Counted from the stretch's first letter, positions 16,006-24,363 are shown. The stretch: 37,730 bases of DNA from Candidatus Iainarchaeum sp. (GCA_017609625.1 JAFCDN010000023.1:1-37730), one strand, 5' to 3'. Notes: generated from the sequence alone by a model not told the origin. Program-made: numbers and translations.

Positions 16006-17407
16006 CCATGTGCTGAAATTCTTTTTTTTCAGGAAATTTAAGCAAAGGCAAGGCTTTAGAGTAAACATGAAGTTCCCTGATTAAAGAAGTGTCTTTAGAA
16101 ATTTCTTTTCTAAAAGGTTCAAAAGGAAAACGCATTCTGCAGAATCCATACAAAGAATTTTTGTCTTCTAAAGAAATAAAAAATTCTTTTCCATTTGAAG
16201 CATTGTATTCTTCAACTTTAATTTCTGGCTCTGAATTTTTGTTTTCGGTTCTTCCGATTTCCCTGCAGCGAATGCAATTGCATTTCCAGTCTTGTTTTTT
16301 CATTTCTTTTTCAATCAATTGCCGCAGGTTGGTGTGCTTTACTCCAGCAGAAACCACTGTAGAAGGAATATCTCTCTGGATTCTCATAATTCTTACCCAT
16401 TTTGGCACAATAGCTTTCATTTTTGAGATTAATTTTGATGCCTTTTTGGTTGAATAAGGAGCATATTTTTTTTTCTTCCACAAATCATACAATTTTGTTC
16501 CTTTAATCACAATACAAGGATAGATTTTAAGCATATCAGGCTTGAAGTTTTGGTCTGAAAAAACTTTTTTGAAAACAGAAAAATCCTCTTTAGGGCTGCT
16601 TCCAGGCAGGCCAGGCATTAAATGATAAGCTACCTTAAAAGAAGAATCCTTCAAAAAAGAAGTTGCTTCAGTTACATCAGAAACTTTATGGCCTCTGGAA
16701 ACTTTTTTGTAAATCTTGTCATTCAAAATCTGGACTCCTAATTCAACCCTTGTTGCACCAAAAGAAAGCATATTATTTATTTCTTTTTTTCTGCAGAAAT
16801 CCGGTCTTGTTTCAAAAGTTATTCCAATAAACCTGTCCTTTGAAAACTGTGCTTTTTCTTTTGCTTTCTCCAGAGAAAAAGATTTTGAATTATTAACTGC
16901 ATTAAAACAGTCCAGCATGAATTTTTTCTGGTATTTTATTGGAGCAGAAGGAAATGTTCCTCCCATTATAATCAGTTCAATCTTTTCAGTTGAATGCCCT
17001 GTTTGTTTTAGCTGTTCAATCCTGTTTTTGATTTGTTTTACAGCATCAAATTGGTTTGCTATTGCACGCATTGTGCTTGGTTCCCTTCCAGTATAGCTTT
17101 TTGGGGTAATTGAATCCACAAGAGAACCCGGGCAGTAAATGCATTTTCCAGGGCAAGGCAAAGGCTTTGGCATTATTGCCACAGAAACAATTCCGCTTAA
17201 AGATCGAGTAGGTTTAATTGAAAGCAGTTTCAAAAGTTTTTCATTTTTTTTCTCTGAAAAAGAAAGAATATCAGGGTTTGAAGGAAAAGTTTTCAAAGAA
17301 TATTTTTTTGCAAACTTTAATTTGAATTTATTCAGCTGAGTTTTAGAAGAAATTTCTCCTGAATTAATTAATTCAATTATTTCTCTGGAAAATTCCTCTA
17401 AACTCAT
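15992..17407 (-). CDS. elp3: Elp3-like radical SAM tRNA-U34 modification enzyme with deleted acetyltransferase region
   Basis: Elp3 builds the carboxymethyl group on wobble uridine of tRNAs, using a radical SAM domain and an acetyl-CoA-binding GNAT domain. Here the radical SAM part is intact: PCPGKCIYCPG (CX3CX2C), SYTGREPSTMRA, ELIIMGGTFPS and ITFETRPDFC. The lysine- and cysteine-rich linker (CNCIRCREIGR) is also present. The GNAT part begins with IRELHVYSKALPL and EFQHMEF but ends in a stop there, where the acetyl-CoA loop should follow. The true C-terminal end is readable in another frame just after (see 15955-16005). At 471 residues it is about 50 short. It begins 13 bases after the upstream exported-protein gene. 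Confidence 0.85.
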   Translation of the reverse strand: MSLEEFSREIIELINSGEISSKTQLNKFKLKFAKKYSLKTFPSNPDILSFSEKKNEKLLKLLSIKPTRSLSGIVSVAIMPKPLPCPGKCIYCPGSLVDSITPKSYTGREPSTMRAIANQFDAVKQIKNRIEQLKQTGHSTEKIELIIMGGTFPSAPIKYQKKFMLDCFNAVNNSKSFSLEKAKEKAQFSKDRFIGITFETRPDFCRKKEINNMLSFGATRVELGVQILNDKIYKKVSRGHKVSDVTEATSFLKDSSFKVAYHLMPGLPGSSPKEDFSVFKKVFSDQNFKPDMLKIYPCIVIKGTKLYDLWKKKKYAPYSTKKASKLISKMKAIVPKWVRIMRIQRDIPSTVVSAGVKHTNLRQLIEKEMKKQDWKCNCIRCREIGRTENKNSEPEIKVEEYNASNGKEFFISLEDKNSLYGFCRMRFPFEPFRKEISKDTSLIRELHVYSKALPLLKFPEKKEFQHMEFRL

Positions 17408-17420
17408 AAAAAAATCCTTT

Positions 17421-18206
17421 TTAGTTTAAATCAAAAAGAGATTCAACTGAAATGCTTGCAAAAGCTTCCAGCAAATAATAAGAAAAAAGCGTTGGAGTGA
17501 AAAAAGGAAAACCAAAAGCAGGAGAAGAATACTTGCTGAACAAATCAGATTCAATTGTTAAATTAGACTTAAATTCTTTTTCTTCTTTGGAAAAAAGAGA
17601 AATAAAAGTAAAATTGAATTCCCTTGAACCATAATGCTTTGGGTTAACTTTAACTGAATCATTTAAAATTGATTTGGGCTCAAGAGAAAAAGTTTTTGAT
17701 TTCATCCAATAAGAAGGCAAATCAGAAGAAAGAGAAACCTTTTGTTCTCCAATTGACTCATTAGAAAATATTAATTTATATTCTGCAGAAGAATTCACTT
17801 TAGTTGTTCTTTTTAAGCCGGAAATATTTACTGACCATAAATCTTCCTGTACATTGATTAAAACATCAAAGCCTTCAATTTCTCCTGTTTCTGAATTAAA
17901 GGCATTGAAAGAGATTTTTTTTGCCCCAAAAGAAGCATCAAAAGGAATGTTAATTTTTATTCCAATATTTTTTTCATAAAAAACCGGTTCTTCGCTCCAG
18001 TCTTCAAAATTTCCTGTAATTTCTATTGAATTAAAGCGTTCATCAAAAACAATAAGCTCAAAAGACTGGCCTGGAGAAATCTTTCCCAATTCAACCGTTG
18101 AATTTGCAAAAACTTCTGCTTCAATAGGAGAAACTACTTTCAAGGCAGAAGTAAATGAAACCAGAAAAAACAGTGAAAAAACAATTAAAAAAAACTTATT
18201 AAACAT
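17421..18206 (-). CDS. Secreted or surface protein, unknown
   Basis: The 261-residue protein starts with a Sec signal peptide: MFNKFF, a hydrophobic stretch, and a likely cleavage near TSA-LK (about residue 21). The mature part is rich in beta-strand-type sequence and carries several N-x-S/T glycosylation sequons, in keeping with the glycosylation genes earlier in the window. A mildly hydrophobic segment lies near the C-terminus (YYLLEAFASI), which might anchor it. No family is recognised. It is co-directional with elp3, 13 bases upstream of it, so they may share a transcript with no obvious functional link. Confidence 0.6.
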   Translation of the reverse strand: MFNKFFLIVFSLFFLVSFTSALKVVSPIEAEVFANSTVELGKISPGQSFELIVFDERFNSIEITGNFEDWSEEPVFYEKNIGIKINIPFDASFGAKKISFNAFNSETGEIEGFDVLINVQEDLWSVNISGLKRTTKVNSSAEYKLIFSNESIGEQKVSLSSDLPSYWMKSKTFSLEPKSILNDSVKVNPKHYGSREFNFTFISLFSKEEKEFKSNLTIESDLFSKYSSPAFGFPFFTPTLFSYYLLEAFASISVESLFDLN

Positions 18207-18258
18207 GTCATCCCCTATTAATAATAACTGTCTACAAACAGAATAAAAAGGTTTTTTT

Positions 18259-18900
18259 ATGAAAATACTGGCTTTAAGCGATATTCATTCACGGGTTAAA
18301 AACCTTAAAATCCTGTTAAAAACAGCAGAAAACAGGGAATTTGAGGTTATTTTGATTGCAGGGGACTTGACTAACTTTGGAGAAAAAGGAAAAGCAAAAG
18401 AAATAATAGAAATATTAAAGAAAACTAAAAAAAAGATTTTTGGAATAACAGGAAACCTGGATACAAAAAAAGAACTTGAATTATTAGAGGAAAAAGAAAT
18501 TTCATTGCATGGAAAAAAAGAAGTTTTTGAAGAATTTGTTTTTGTCGGGTTTGGCGGCGCAACAAACTGCATTGGAGAAACAGTTTTCTCAGAAGAAGAG
18601 ATTTATGAAAAGTTGAAGGAAATGGTAAAAGGAGAAAAAAAAGTTTTTTTGTTAACCCATTCCCCACCAAAAGACTCTTCTCTGGATAAAAGCAATTCAG
18701 GAAAACATATTGGTTCAGGTTCAGTGAGAAAAATAATTGAAGAATTCAAGCCAGAATTCAGTGTAGCAGGACACTGTCATGAAGGATTTGGAGAAGAACA
18801 AATTGGAAAAACTTTTTGTATTAATGTTGGAACAGTAAAAGAAAAAAGGGTTGCATTAATTGATACTAAAAAGAAAAAAGTGGAAAAGATTCAGTTATGA
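18259..18900 (+). CDS. Calcineurin-like metallophosphoesterase (YfcE/MJ0936-like)
   Basis: The 213-residue protein contains the full metal-binding set in order: LALSDIHSR (DxH), IAGDLTNFG (GDL), GITGNLDT (GNxD), LLTHSPP (H) and VAGHCHEGFG (GHxH). These dinuclear-metal enzymes hydrolyse phosphodiesters, often small cyclic or RNA-derived substrates. Its ATG is in a divergent gap with the exported-protein gene, and its TGA overlaps the ATG of the Taw3 gene (ATGA), so it is co-expressed with tRNA-modifying genes. The natural substrate is unknown. Confidence 0.85.
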   Translation: MKILALSDIHSRVKNLKILLKTAENREFEVILIAGDLTNFGEKGKAKEIIEILKKTKKKIFGITGNLDTKKELELLEEKEISLHGKKEVFEEFVFVGFGGATNCIGETVFSEEEIYEKLKEMVKGEKKVFLLTHSPPKDSSLDKSNSGKHIGSGSVRKIIEEFKPEFSVAGHCHEGFGEEQIGKTFCINVGTVKEKRVALIDTKKKKVEKIQL

Positions 18901-19496
18901 AAACAAAAGAAGAAGCAAGATTTGAAATGGTAAAAGAAAGGCACAAAAAAAGCTTTTTTGATGCAGTGAAAAAAAGAAAAGCAGATAAGCAAATGATTTC
19001 CCTCTGCAGATATATTTCAAAAACAAAAAACTTTTTTACTTCAAGCAGTTGTGCAGGAAGAATCGTTTTGCTGGACACAGAAAAAAGCGGGGGAAAAAAA
19101 GAAGCAGCATTTCATGATAAATGGCACAGAAAAATAAGCTTAAAAGAACTGATAAAAGGAATTAACAAAAAACAAAAAGAAGAAGAACTATGGTTTAAGC
19201 TGGATCCATTCATTCTGCACTTAGGAACAAATTCTCTGGAAAACGCAAAAAAAATTCTGGAAGCAACAAAAAAAGCAGGGATAAGAAGAGCAGGAATAAT
19301 GGTTGCAAAAGAAGGGAAATTTATAGTGGAATTAATCGGAAGCCAGGCAATGGCTTTTCCTGTAAAAATAAAAAACAAAGTCTTGGTAGAAGAAGAATAT
19401 CTGAAAAGAATTGTAAAAAAAGCAAACCAAAAGCTTGAAAAAAATTATTTTCAGCTGAAAGAGTTTGAAAAAATTGTAAAGAAAACACTAAAGTGA
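18897..19496 (+). CDS. taw3: tRNA(Phe) wyosine-pathway methyltransferase Taw3 (TYW3 family)
   Basis: TYW3 methylates N4 of the tricyclic base at position 37 of tRNA-Phe during wyosine synthesis. The 199-residue protein carries the family's conserved order: MISLCRYISKTKNFFTSSSCAGRI, a FHDKWH motif, then LWFKLDPFILHLGTNSLENA, AGIRRAGIMV and ELIGSQAMAFPV. Length is normal. It overlaps the phosphoesterase upstream (ATGA) and the LigT-like gene downstream (GTGA), forming a three-gene unit. No other wyosine gene is seen in the window. Confidence 0.92.
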   Translation: MKTKEEARFEMVKERHKKSFFDAVKKRKADKQMISLCRYISKTKNFFTSSSCAGRIVLLDTEKSGGKKEAAFHDKWHRKISLKELIKGINKKQKEEELWFKLDPFILHLGTNSLENAKKILEATKKAGIRRAGIMVAKEGKFIVELIGSQAMAFPVKIKNKVLVEEEYLKRIVKKANQKLEKNYFQLKEFEKIVKKTLK

Positions 19497-19912
19497 TTTT
19501 TTTGAATAAAAGAATCTTTTTCTCATTAAATCTTCCGGAAAACGTGAAAGAAGAAATTTACAAAAAATACGGAAAAGAAATTGAATCAGATGGCCTAAAA
19601 AAAGTGAAAAAAGACAATCTGCACATTACCCTGCTTTTTTTGGGTTATTTTCCTGAAGAAAAAATAAAAGAACTTGAAGAAAAATTACAGAAAGTTAAAA
19701 TGGAAAAGTTTAGTGTTTTTATTAAAGGAATTAAATGCTTTAATTCAAGAGTGATGTTTCTGGAATTAAAAAAAGGAGAAGAAAAAATAAAAGAACTGAA
19801 CGAGAAAATCTGTGAAGTTCTGGAAATAAGAGACACAAGATTTAACTCTCACTTAACAGTTCTTTCCTCAAAAGGACCTGAATACAAAAAGATTTTTTCT
19901 GTAGAACTATAA
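19493..19912 (+). CDS. thpR: RNA 2',3'-cyclic phosphodiesterase / 2'-5' RNA ligase family (LigT/ThpR)
   Basis: This 139-residue protein shows the two HxTx active-site motifs, H44-I-T-L and H120-L-T-V. Family members hydrolyse or form 2',3'-cyclic phosphate links in RNA. It is shorter than most homologs (about 180), mainly at the C-terminus, but both histidine motifs are kept. The GTG at 19493 overlaps the Taw3 stop; a TTG at 19502 is an alternative start. The last 6 bases overlap the stop region of the convergent ATPase gene. Confidence 0.85.
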   Translation: MIFLNKRIFFSLNLPENVKEEIYKKYGKEIESDGLKKVKKDNLHITLLFLGYFPEEKIKELEEKLQKVKMEKFSVFIKGIKCFNSRVMFLELKKGEEKIKELNEKICEVLEIRDTRFNSHLTVLSSKGPEYKKIFSVEL

Positions 19913-21523
19913 TTCTTCTGAAACCTGCTCTAAGATTTCAGTTGGATTGTAATAATATTTGTGGATAATCTCTTCTATTTCTTCATTTGAAGAAAGACTT
20001 CTCAACAAAATCCATTCAACAATTCTTTCCCTTACCTTAATTTCTTTCATTACTTCTTTTTTTGTTCTCGCAGTTTTATCTGCAAGCTCTTCCAGAATAT
20101 GAGAAGGAGTAGGGGTTCTTTTTAATTTGTCTTCGTTTTTGTCCCAAATAAAAAGGTCTCCTAAAAGAATTTGTTCTTCCATTCTGGTCACTTCACTTAT
20201 CTGAGAAACCCTTCTAATAATTCCTTTTCCTGGAGCATGCATTCTGTATTGAACCACAATCAAATCCAGCAAAGGAAGCATTATGTCAGGAACATTCATT
20301 GGAAAACTCTTTAACCTTGTCATTAATTCCCTTCCATTGTTTGCATGAAGAGTTCCCATACAACCGCTATGTCCTGTATCCATTGCAGTAAACAAAGTCT
20401 GTGCTTCAGGGCCACGGACTTCTCCAAGAATTAACCTGTCAGGGCGCATTCTCAAAGCATTTTTTAATAAATCATCCATTGAAAGTTCAGGAGTGCTTGC
20501 AATTGCAGGCCTGGCTTCCATTTGAATCCAGTTCTTTCTTTCGCCTAAATGCAGTTCAGGAGTGTCTTCTATTGTAATTATTCTGTCTTCTTTTCTTATA
20601 AAAGTAGATAAAGCACCCAAAGTAGAAGTTTTTCCTGTGCCACTTCCTCCGGTTATAATCAAATTCATTGGTTCAATTCCAAAGCCTTCAACCATAACCC
20701 ACAAAAAAGCAGCAGCCTCTTTTGAAAGAGTATTATTGTTAATTAAATCAAAAACACTTAAAGGAATTCTTGAAAACTTTCTTACAGTCAGGCTTGGACC
20801 AAAAGGAGTTGCATAATCTGAAGTAGCATTTGCTCTTGAGCCGTCTGGCAGTCTTGCATCAAGTAAAGGCAAAGAGTCACTTAACTCTCGGTTAACTGTT
20901 GCAGCAATCCTATAAAGCAGTCTTGGAAGAAAACCGTCTTTTTTTATTAAAATATTTGATTCACACATTCCGTACTTTCTGTGAAAAACAAAAACAGACC
21001 TGTCATAACCATTAACCATTATTTCTTCAAGCCAGTCATCTTTCATTAAATCAGAGATAGGACCATAGCCAATAGTTTTCTGTAAAACCAAATGAGTTAA
21101 TTCTTTTGGATGAACAACAAAATCCAGTCTGTTTCTTACAAGATTAGAAAAAGTTTTTTCTAGTTCTTTGAAATCTTTTTCTTCTGGAAGGACATGCAAT
21201 AAATTTAACTTTTCAATTTCATGAATTATCTGGCTGCTTAACTCATTCAAAAACTGTTTTGAAAGGCCAAGCTTTAAAGAAAGTTCAGGAATAGAAGCTT
21301 TCCTTAAAAGAATATTTTCCAGAATATTTGCAAACAGTTTTTCTTTGTCAGACAAAAAAGGCTTTTTAACAAAATAAAAATAATTTGGGTATTGTTCATA
21401 GATCTCAACTGCCCCATAAGATTCAATTAAATCAAGATTTTTTTTGGAAAAAAAATCATCTTTTGTTTTTGGTTTTTTTTCTTTTTTTGAGCCATCAACA
21501 TTTATTTCTTCCATTTCTGCCAT
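19907..21523 (-). CDS. Type II/IV secretion system (archaeal pilus) assembly ATPase
   Basis: The 538-residue protein is a GspE/VirB11-type hexameric ATPase. Its C-terminal half has Walker A IITGGSGTGKTSTLGALSTF, then EDTPELHLGERKNW (Asp box) and LRMRPDRLILGEVRGPEAQTL (Walker B), and the histidine box region MDTGHSGCMGTLHAN. It would power assembly of an archaeal type IV pilus or related machine. I use ATG 21523, preceded by AAAGGT; the frame is open to 21544. The membrane platform protein (TadC/FlaJ type) that normally pairs with it is not next door. The pilin-like operon at 7875-9880 is a possible client. Confidence 0.9.
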   Translation of the reverse strand: MAEMEEINVDGSKKEKKPKTKDDFFSKKNLDLIESYGAVEIYEQYPNYFYFVKKPFLSDKEKLFANILENILLRKASIPELSLKLGLSKQFLNELSSQIIHEIEKLNLLHVLPEEKDFKELEKTFSNLVRNRLDFVVHPKELTHLVLQKTIGYGPISDLMKDDWLEEIMVNGYDRSVFVFHRKYGMCESNILIKKDGFLPRLLYRIAATVNRELSDSLPLLDARLPDGSRANATSDYATPFGPSLTVRKFSRIPLSVFDLINNNTLSKEAAAFLWVMVEGFGIEPMNLIITGGSGTGKTSTLGALSTFIRKEDRIITIEDTPELHLGERKNWIQMEARPAIASTPELSMDDLLKNALRMRPDRLILGEVRGPEAQTLFTAMDTGHSGCMGTLHANNGRELMTRLKSFPMNVPDIMLPLLDLIVVQYRMHAPGKGIIRRVSQISEVTRMEEQILLGDLFIWDKNEDKLKRTPTPSHILEELADKTARTKKEVMKEIKVRERIVEWILLRSLSSNEEIEEIIHKYYYNPTEILEQVSEEL

Positions 21524-21585
21524 AAAAAAACCTTTATTTAACAAAAGCTATATTAAATAATTAATCACAGTATTTAAGGGTTACT

Positions 21586-22953
21586 ATGAGAAAAGGAATT
21601 GAAGCAATAAAAAGGAAAATTCTTGAAAAAATTACTCCAACAGAAAAAGAACTGGAAAAAGAAAAAGAGATTGCAGAAAAAATAATAAAAAAAATTAAAG
21701 CAGTTAAAGGAATTCACTTAGAAGCAATTCTTGCTGGTTCACTTTCAAGGAATACACATTTGAAAGGAGAAAGAGATATCGATATTTTTATTTTATTTGA
21801 CAAAAAAGTAAAAAAAGAAAAATTTGTAAAAGAAGGATTAAAGCTTGCAAAAAAGATTTCAGGAAAAAACTGGGAAATCGATTACGGAGAACACCCATAC
21901 GTTAAAACAGAAATAGAAGGGTACAAAGTTGAATTGATTCCAGCGTATAAAATCAAAACAACAAAAGAACTGATTTCTTCAGTTGACAGGACTCCGTTTC
22001 ACACAGAGTTTGTAAAAGAAAAAATAAAAGGAAAACAAAGAAATGAAGTTAGACTGCTTAAAAAATTCCTTAAAGGAATTGAATGCTACGGAGCAGAGCT
22101 AAAAACACAGGGCTTCTCTGGATATTTGGTTGAACTGCTAATACTAAAATACAAAAACTTTGAAAATGCACTGAAAAACGCTTCTCAGTGGAAAGACAGA
22201 AAAGTTCTTTCAATGGAAAAAATTGAAAAAGGAAAAGAAAAAGAATTATTGAAAGAATATCTTGCTCCGTTAATTTTTTTGGATCCAACAGACGAAACAA
22301 GAAATGTTTCTGCTGCAGTATCAAAAGAAAGCTATGAAAAATTCAAAGAAAAAGCAGAAACTTTTTTGAAAAAACCTTTAGTTGATTTTTTTTATCCAAA
22401 ACCGGTTAAAATTCTAAAGAAAACAGATTTTATGAAAAAAATCTCAAAAAAAAATCTGGTTTTGATTGAAACAGGCTATAAAAAGATTCATGAAGATGTT
22501 ACTTTTGGCCAGCTGAGAAAATTTTTGAAAAAATTAAAGGTTGCACTGAAAAAAGAGGATTTCACTGTTTTAAGAGAAAAACTTTGGTCTGATCAGAAGA
22601 AAAAAATGCTTTTGCTTGTAGAAGTAAAAGAAGAAAAGCTTGGAAAAGAAAAACTGGTTAAAGGCCCTCCTGCAAAAATGAAAGAACATGGAAAAAAATT
22701 TGAAGAAAAGCACGGAAAAAAAAGAATTAAATTAATTAAAGGGCAATATCATGCAAAAATCAAGAGAAAACATGTAAAAGCAGAAACTGTAGTGAAAGAA
22801 TTTATTGAAAAACAGATTAAAGCAAATCCAAAAAAGTTTTTAACAAAAAGATTAAAGAAAAAGTTTTCTATCTGTTCTGGAAAAAAACTTAGAAAAGCAT
22901 ACAAAGAAAAAGAAGTAAAAGAGTTTTTTTCAAAATATTTGGAAAGAAAATGA
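21586..22953 (+). CDS. cca: CCA-adding enzyme, archaeal class I
   Basis: It adds or repairs the 3' CCA of tRNAs without a template. The 455-residue protein has the nucleotidyltransferase signature ILAGSLSRNTHLKGERDIDIFILFD (G-S, then two aspartates), FLDPTDETRNVSAAV and the C-terminal region with GPPAKMKEH, all typical of the archaeal class I enzyme. The tRNA gene 700 bases downstream lacks an encoded CCA, consistent with need for it. A TATA-like TTAAATAAT lies about 28 bases before the ATG, shared region with the divergent ATPase gene. Confidence 0.95.
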   Translation: MRKGIEAIKRKILEKITPTEKELEKEKEIAEKIIKKIKAVKGIHLEAILAGSLSRNTHLKGERDIDIFILFDKKVKKEKFVKEGLKLAKKISGKNWEIDYGEHPYVKTEIEGYKVELIPAYKIKTTKELISSVDRTPFHTEFVKEKIKGKQRNEVRLLKKFLKGIECYGAELKTQGFSGYLVELLILKYKNFENALKNASQWKDRKVLSMEKIEKGKEKELLKEYLAPLIFLDPTDETRNVSAAVSKESYEKFKEKAETFLKKPLVDFFYPKPVKILKKTDFMKKISKKNLVLIETGYKKIHEDVTFGQLRKFLKKLKVALKKEDFTVLREKLWSDQKKKMLLLVEVKEEKLGKEKLVKGPPAKMKEHGKKFEEKHGKKRIKLIKGQYHAKIKRKHVKAETVVKEFIEKQIKANPKKFLTKRLKKKFSICSGKKLRKAYKEKEVKEFFSKYLERK

Positions 22954-22986
22954 TTTCGTCGTATGACTAAGCGAAAGATATTTAAT

Positions 22987-23004
22987 AACTATAGCGCTAT
23001 AGTT
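22987..23004. promoter_or_regulatory. Perfect 18-bp palindrome, likely VapBC operator
   Basis: AACTATAGCGCTATAGTT is a perfect inverted repeat. It lies between an AT-rich TATA-like element (ATATTTAATAA, about 22978-22988) and the ATG at 23017. That is the expected place for antitoxin autorepression. Binding is inference. Confidence 0.6.
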
Positions 23005-23016
23005 TTTAGTGGTTTT

Positions 23017-23226
23017 ATGAGCACAACTACAATTCAAGTTGAAAATCCTACAAAAGAGCTGTTAAATGAGCTGAAAAAGAATTTTCATTCTAAAACTTAT
23101 GATGAAGTAATTATTACTCTTGTGAGAAAAAAAACTAAATCAATGTTTGGAAAACTTGCAAGAGGAAAAAGGCCTTCCGCAACCAAAATGATAAAAGGTT
23201 TGCGTGATAAGAGTGACAGATTTTAA
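23017..23226 (+). CDS. vapB: VapB-like antitoxin
   Basis: I start at ATG 23017, giving 69 residues (MSTTTIQVENPTKELLNEL). An open frame continues to 22963, but that would run through the palindromic operator. The N-terminal beta strand followed by a helix (TTTIQVENPTKELLNELKK) resembles ribbon-helix-helix-type or related antitoxin DNA-binding arms. The basic tail (RGKRPSATKMIKGLRDKSDRF) would wrap the toxin. It ends one base before the PIN toxin start, so the pair is co-translated. The assignment depends mainly on the partner gene and its size. Confidence 0.7.
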   Translation: MSTTTIQVENPTKELLNELKKNFHSKTYDEVIITLVRKKTKSMFGKLARGKRPSATKMIKGLRDKSDRF

Positions 23227-23227
23227 G

Positions 23228-23602
23228 ATGTTTTTGGATTCAAGCATTTGGTTAGGTTATTTCTTGGGGAATATAAACGAAGCAAAAGAAATAATTGACA
23301 ATCAAAGAAAAATCCTGTTTACTTCAGTAATTTCTATTCATGAAATACTCAAAAAGCTGAAAAAGACCGGAAAAAAAGAAAAAGAAATAAAAAAGACCAT
23401 TAAATTTGTTGAAGATAACAGCATAATAGTTAATTTGAACAAAGAAATTTCTGTGAATGCAGTTGAAAACTGTGAAAAATACAAGCTTCACACAATAGAC
23501 AGTCTGATTTATTCAAGCGCAATTGAAACAAAAGCACTGTTTATAACAGCAGACAAAGATTTCAGAAAAACTCCGAAAACAAAACTAATCAAAATAATTT
23601 AA
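23228..23602 (+). CDS. vapC: VapC-like PIN-domain toxin ribonuclease
   Basis: The 124-residue protein (from ATG 23228) is a PIN domain. Four acidic residues are in place: D4 (MFLDSSIW), E39 (IHEILKK), D91 (HTIDSLIYSSA) and D109 (FITADKDF). VapC toxins cut specific tRNAs or rRNA when freed from VapB. The open frame begins at 23204, but ATG 23228 fits the family start and leaves one base after the antitoxin gene. A hairpin terminator follows. Confidence 0.85.
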   Translation: MFLDSSIWLGYFLGNINEAKEIIDNQRKILFTSVISIHEILKKLKKTGKKEKEIKKTIKFVEDNSIIVNLNKEISVNAVENCEKYKLHTIDSLIYSSAIETKALFITADKDFRKTPKTKLIKII

Positions 23603-23624
23603 TCAGATACAAAAAGAATCAAAT

Positions 23625-23648
23625 GCAAATCCAAAGGATTTGCCTTTT
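23625..23648 (+). terminator. Hairpin with T run after vapC
   Basis: GCAAATCC and GGATTTGC form an 8-bp stem around AAA (23625-23643), followed by CTTTTT. It lies between the vapC stop and the convergent tRNA gene. Archaeal terminators often need only the T run, so the role of the hairpin is inference. Confidence 0.5.
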
Positions 23649-23657
23649 TGGCAACCT

Positions 23658-23676
23658 GCCTTTTTTTGAAAAAGGC
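23658..23676 (-). terminator. Terminator downstream of tRNA-Arg
   Basis: On the minus strand, GCCTTTTT follows directly from the tRNA 3' end. Its complement AAAAAGGC makes an 8-bp stem. The T5 run is a plausible archaeal polymerase termination signal for the tRNA. Confidence 0.45.
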
Positions 23677-23749
23677 GGGCCCGGAGGGAGTCGAACCCCC
23701 AACCTGCCCGTCCGAAGCGGACTGCGCTATCCAGTTGCGCCACGGGCCC
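23676..23749 (-). tRNA. tRNA-Arg, anticodon TCG
   Basis: The minus strand folds as a full cloverleaf. The 7-bp acceptor stem is GGGCCCG with CGGGCCC; the D stem is GCGC with GCGC. The anticodon stem is GTCCG with CGGGC (one T-G pair), and the loop is CTTCGGA. The T arm is GGGGG-TTCGACT-CCCTC, with one wobble pair. Anticodon TCG decodes CGA and CGN-type arginine codons. The discriminator is G and no CCA is encoded, so the CCA enzyme nearby must add it. There is no intron. A TATA-like AT-rich stretch near 23776-23789 is a possible promoter. Confidence 0.95.
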
Positions 23750-23859
23750 AAAAATTTAAAGTTAATGCTTTTGCCTTAAATTTTTAAAGGTAATACTACA
23801 GAATTGTATAACTGATTATATTTAAACTTAAAGTCAGATTTTTAGGAGTGTAGATTAAA

Positions 23860-24015
23860 ATGAGAGTATGTAGTTCATGCAACAAAGAAGTAAATTTTGA
23901 TTTTACAGAATTCAACTGCCCAAAATGCAGTAAAACAAAAATAATTAGATGCGACCACTGCAAAACTACATCAAAAGAATATAAATGTGAAGAATGCGGT
24001 TTTATCGGGCCTTAG
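23860..24015 (+). CDS. Small zinc-ribbon RNA-binding protein (DUF1610 / COG2888 type)
   Basis: This 51-residue protein has four CxxC pairs: C4-x2-C7, C20-x2-C23, C31-x2-C34 and C43-x2-C46, enough for two zinc sites. Small archaeal proteins of this kind are predicted RNA-binding proteins linked to translation. They are commonly found just upstream of the elongation factor 1-beta gene, as here, eight bases away. A GGAG sequence lies about 13 bases before the ATG, and a TATA-like TTTAAACTTA lies further up. It is too small for many gene callers to find. Confidence 0.85.
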   Translation: MRVCSSCNKEVNFDFTEFNCPKCSKTKIIRCDHCKTTSKEYKCEECGFIGP

Positions 24016-24023
24016 GTGAAAAC

Positions 24024-24293
24024 ATGGGAAAAATGGTTTTAATCTATAAAATTGCCCCAGAAGGAATAGAAGAAACAGACAAAGTTGAAAAAGCAATTTC
24101 AGAAAAAGTAAAAAAACTAGGAGAACTGACTGAAGTTAAAAGAGTTCCAATTGCATTTGGATTAGAAGCAATAAAGATTGCAATAGTAGTTGAAGCAAAA
24201 GGAACAGAAGGAATAACAGAAAAAATAGAAAATGCATTAAAAGAAATTGAAGGCGTAAGCTCAGTGGAAAACGAAGGAATGAATTTGCTGTAA
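24024..24293 (+). CDS. ef1b: Translation elongation factor 1-beta (aEF1B)
   Basis: The 89-residue protein is the archaeal nucleotide exchange factor for EF-1 alpha. It contains VLIYKIAPEGIEETDKVEKAI, VKRVPIAFGLEAIKIAIVV and GVSSVENEGMNLL, the conserved ending. ATG 24024 follows a clear AGGTGA ribosome-binding site at 24014-24019. An open frame reaches 23994, but the start with the ribosome-binding site fits the family. It is co-transcribed with the zinc-ribbon gene. Confidence 0.93.
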   Translation: MGKMVLIYKIAPEGIEETDKVEKAISEKVKKLGELTEVKRVPIAFGLEAIKIAIVVEAKGTEGITEKIENALKEIEGVSSVENEGMNLL

Positions 24294-24363
24294 AAGCATT
24301 CTTCTACATAACTAATTCTGTTTTTGCCTATTTTTTTAAGAAGCTATGAATACAATTTAATCT

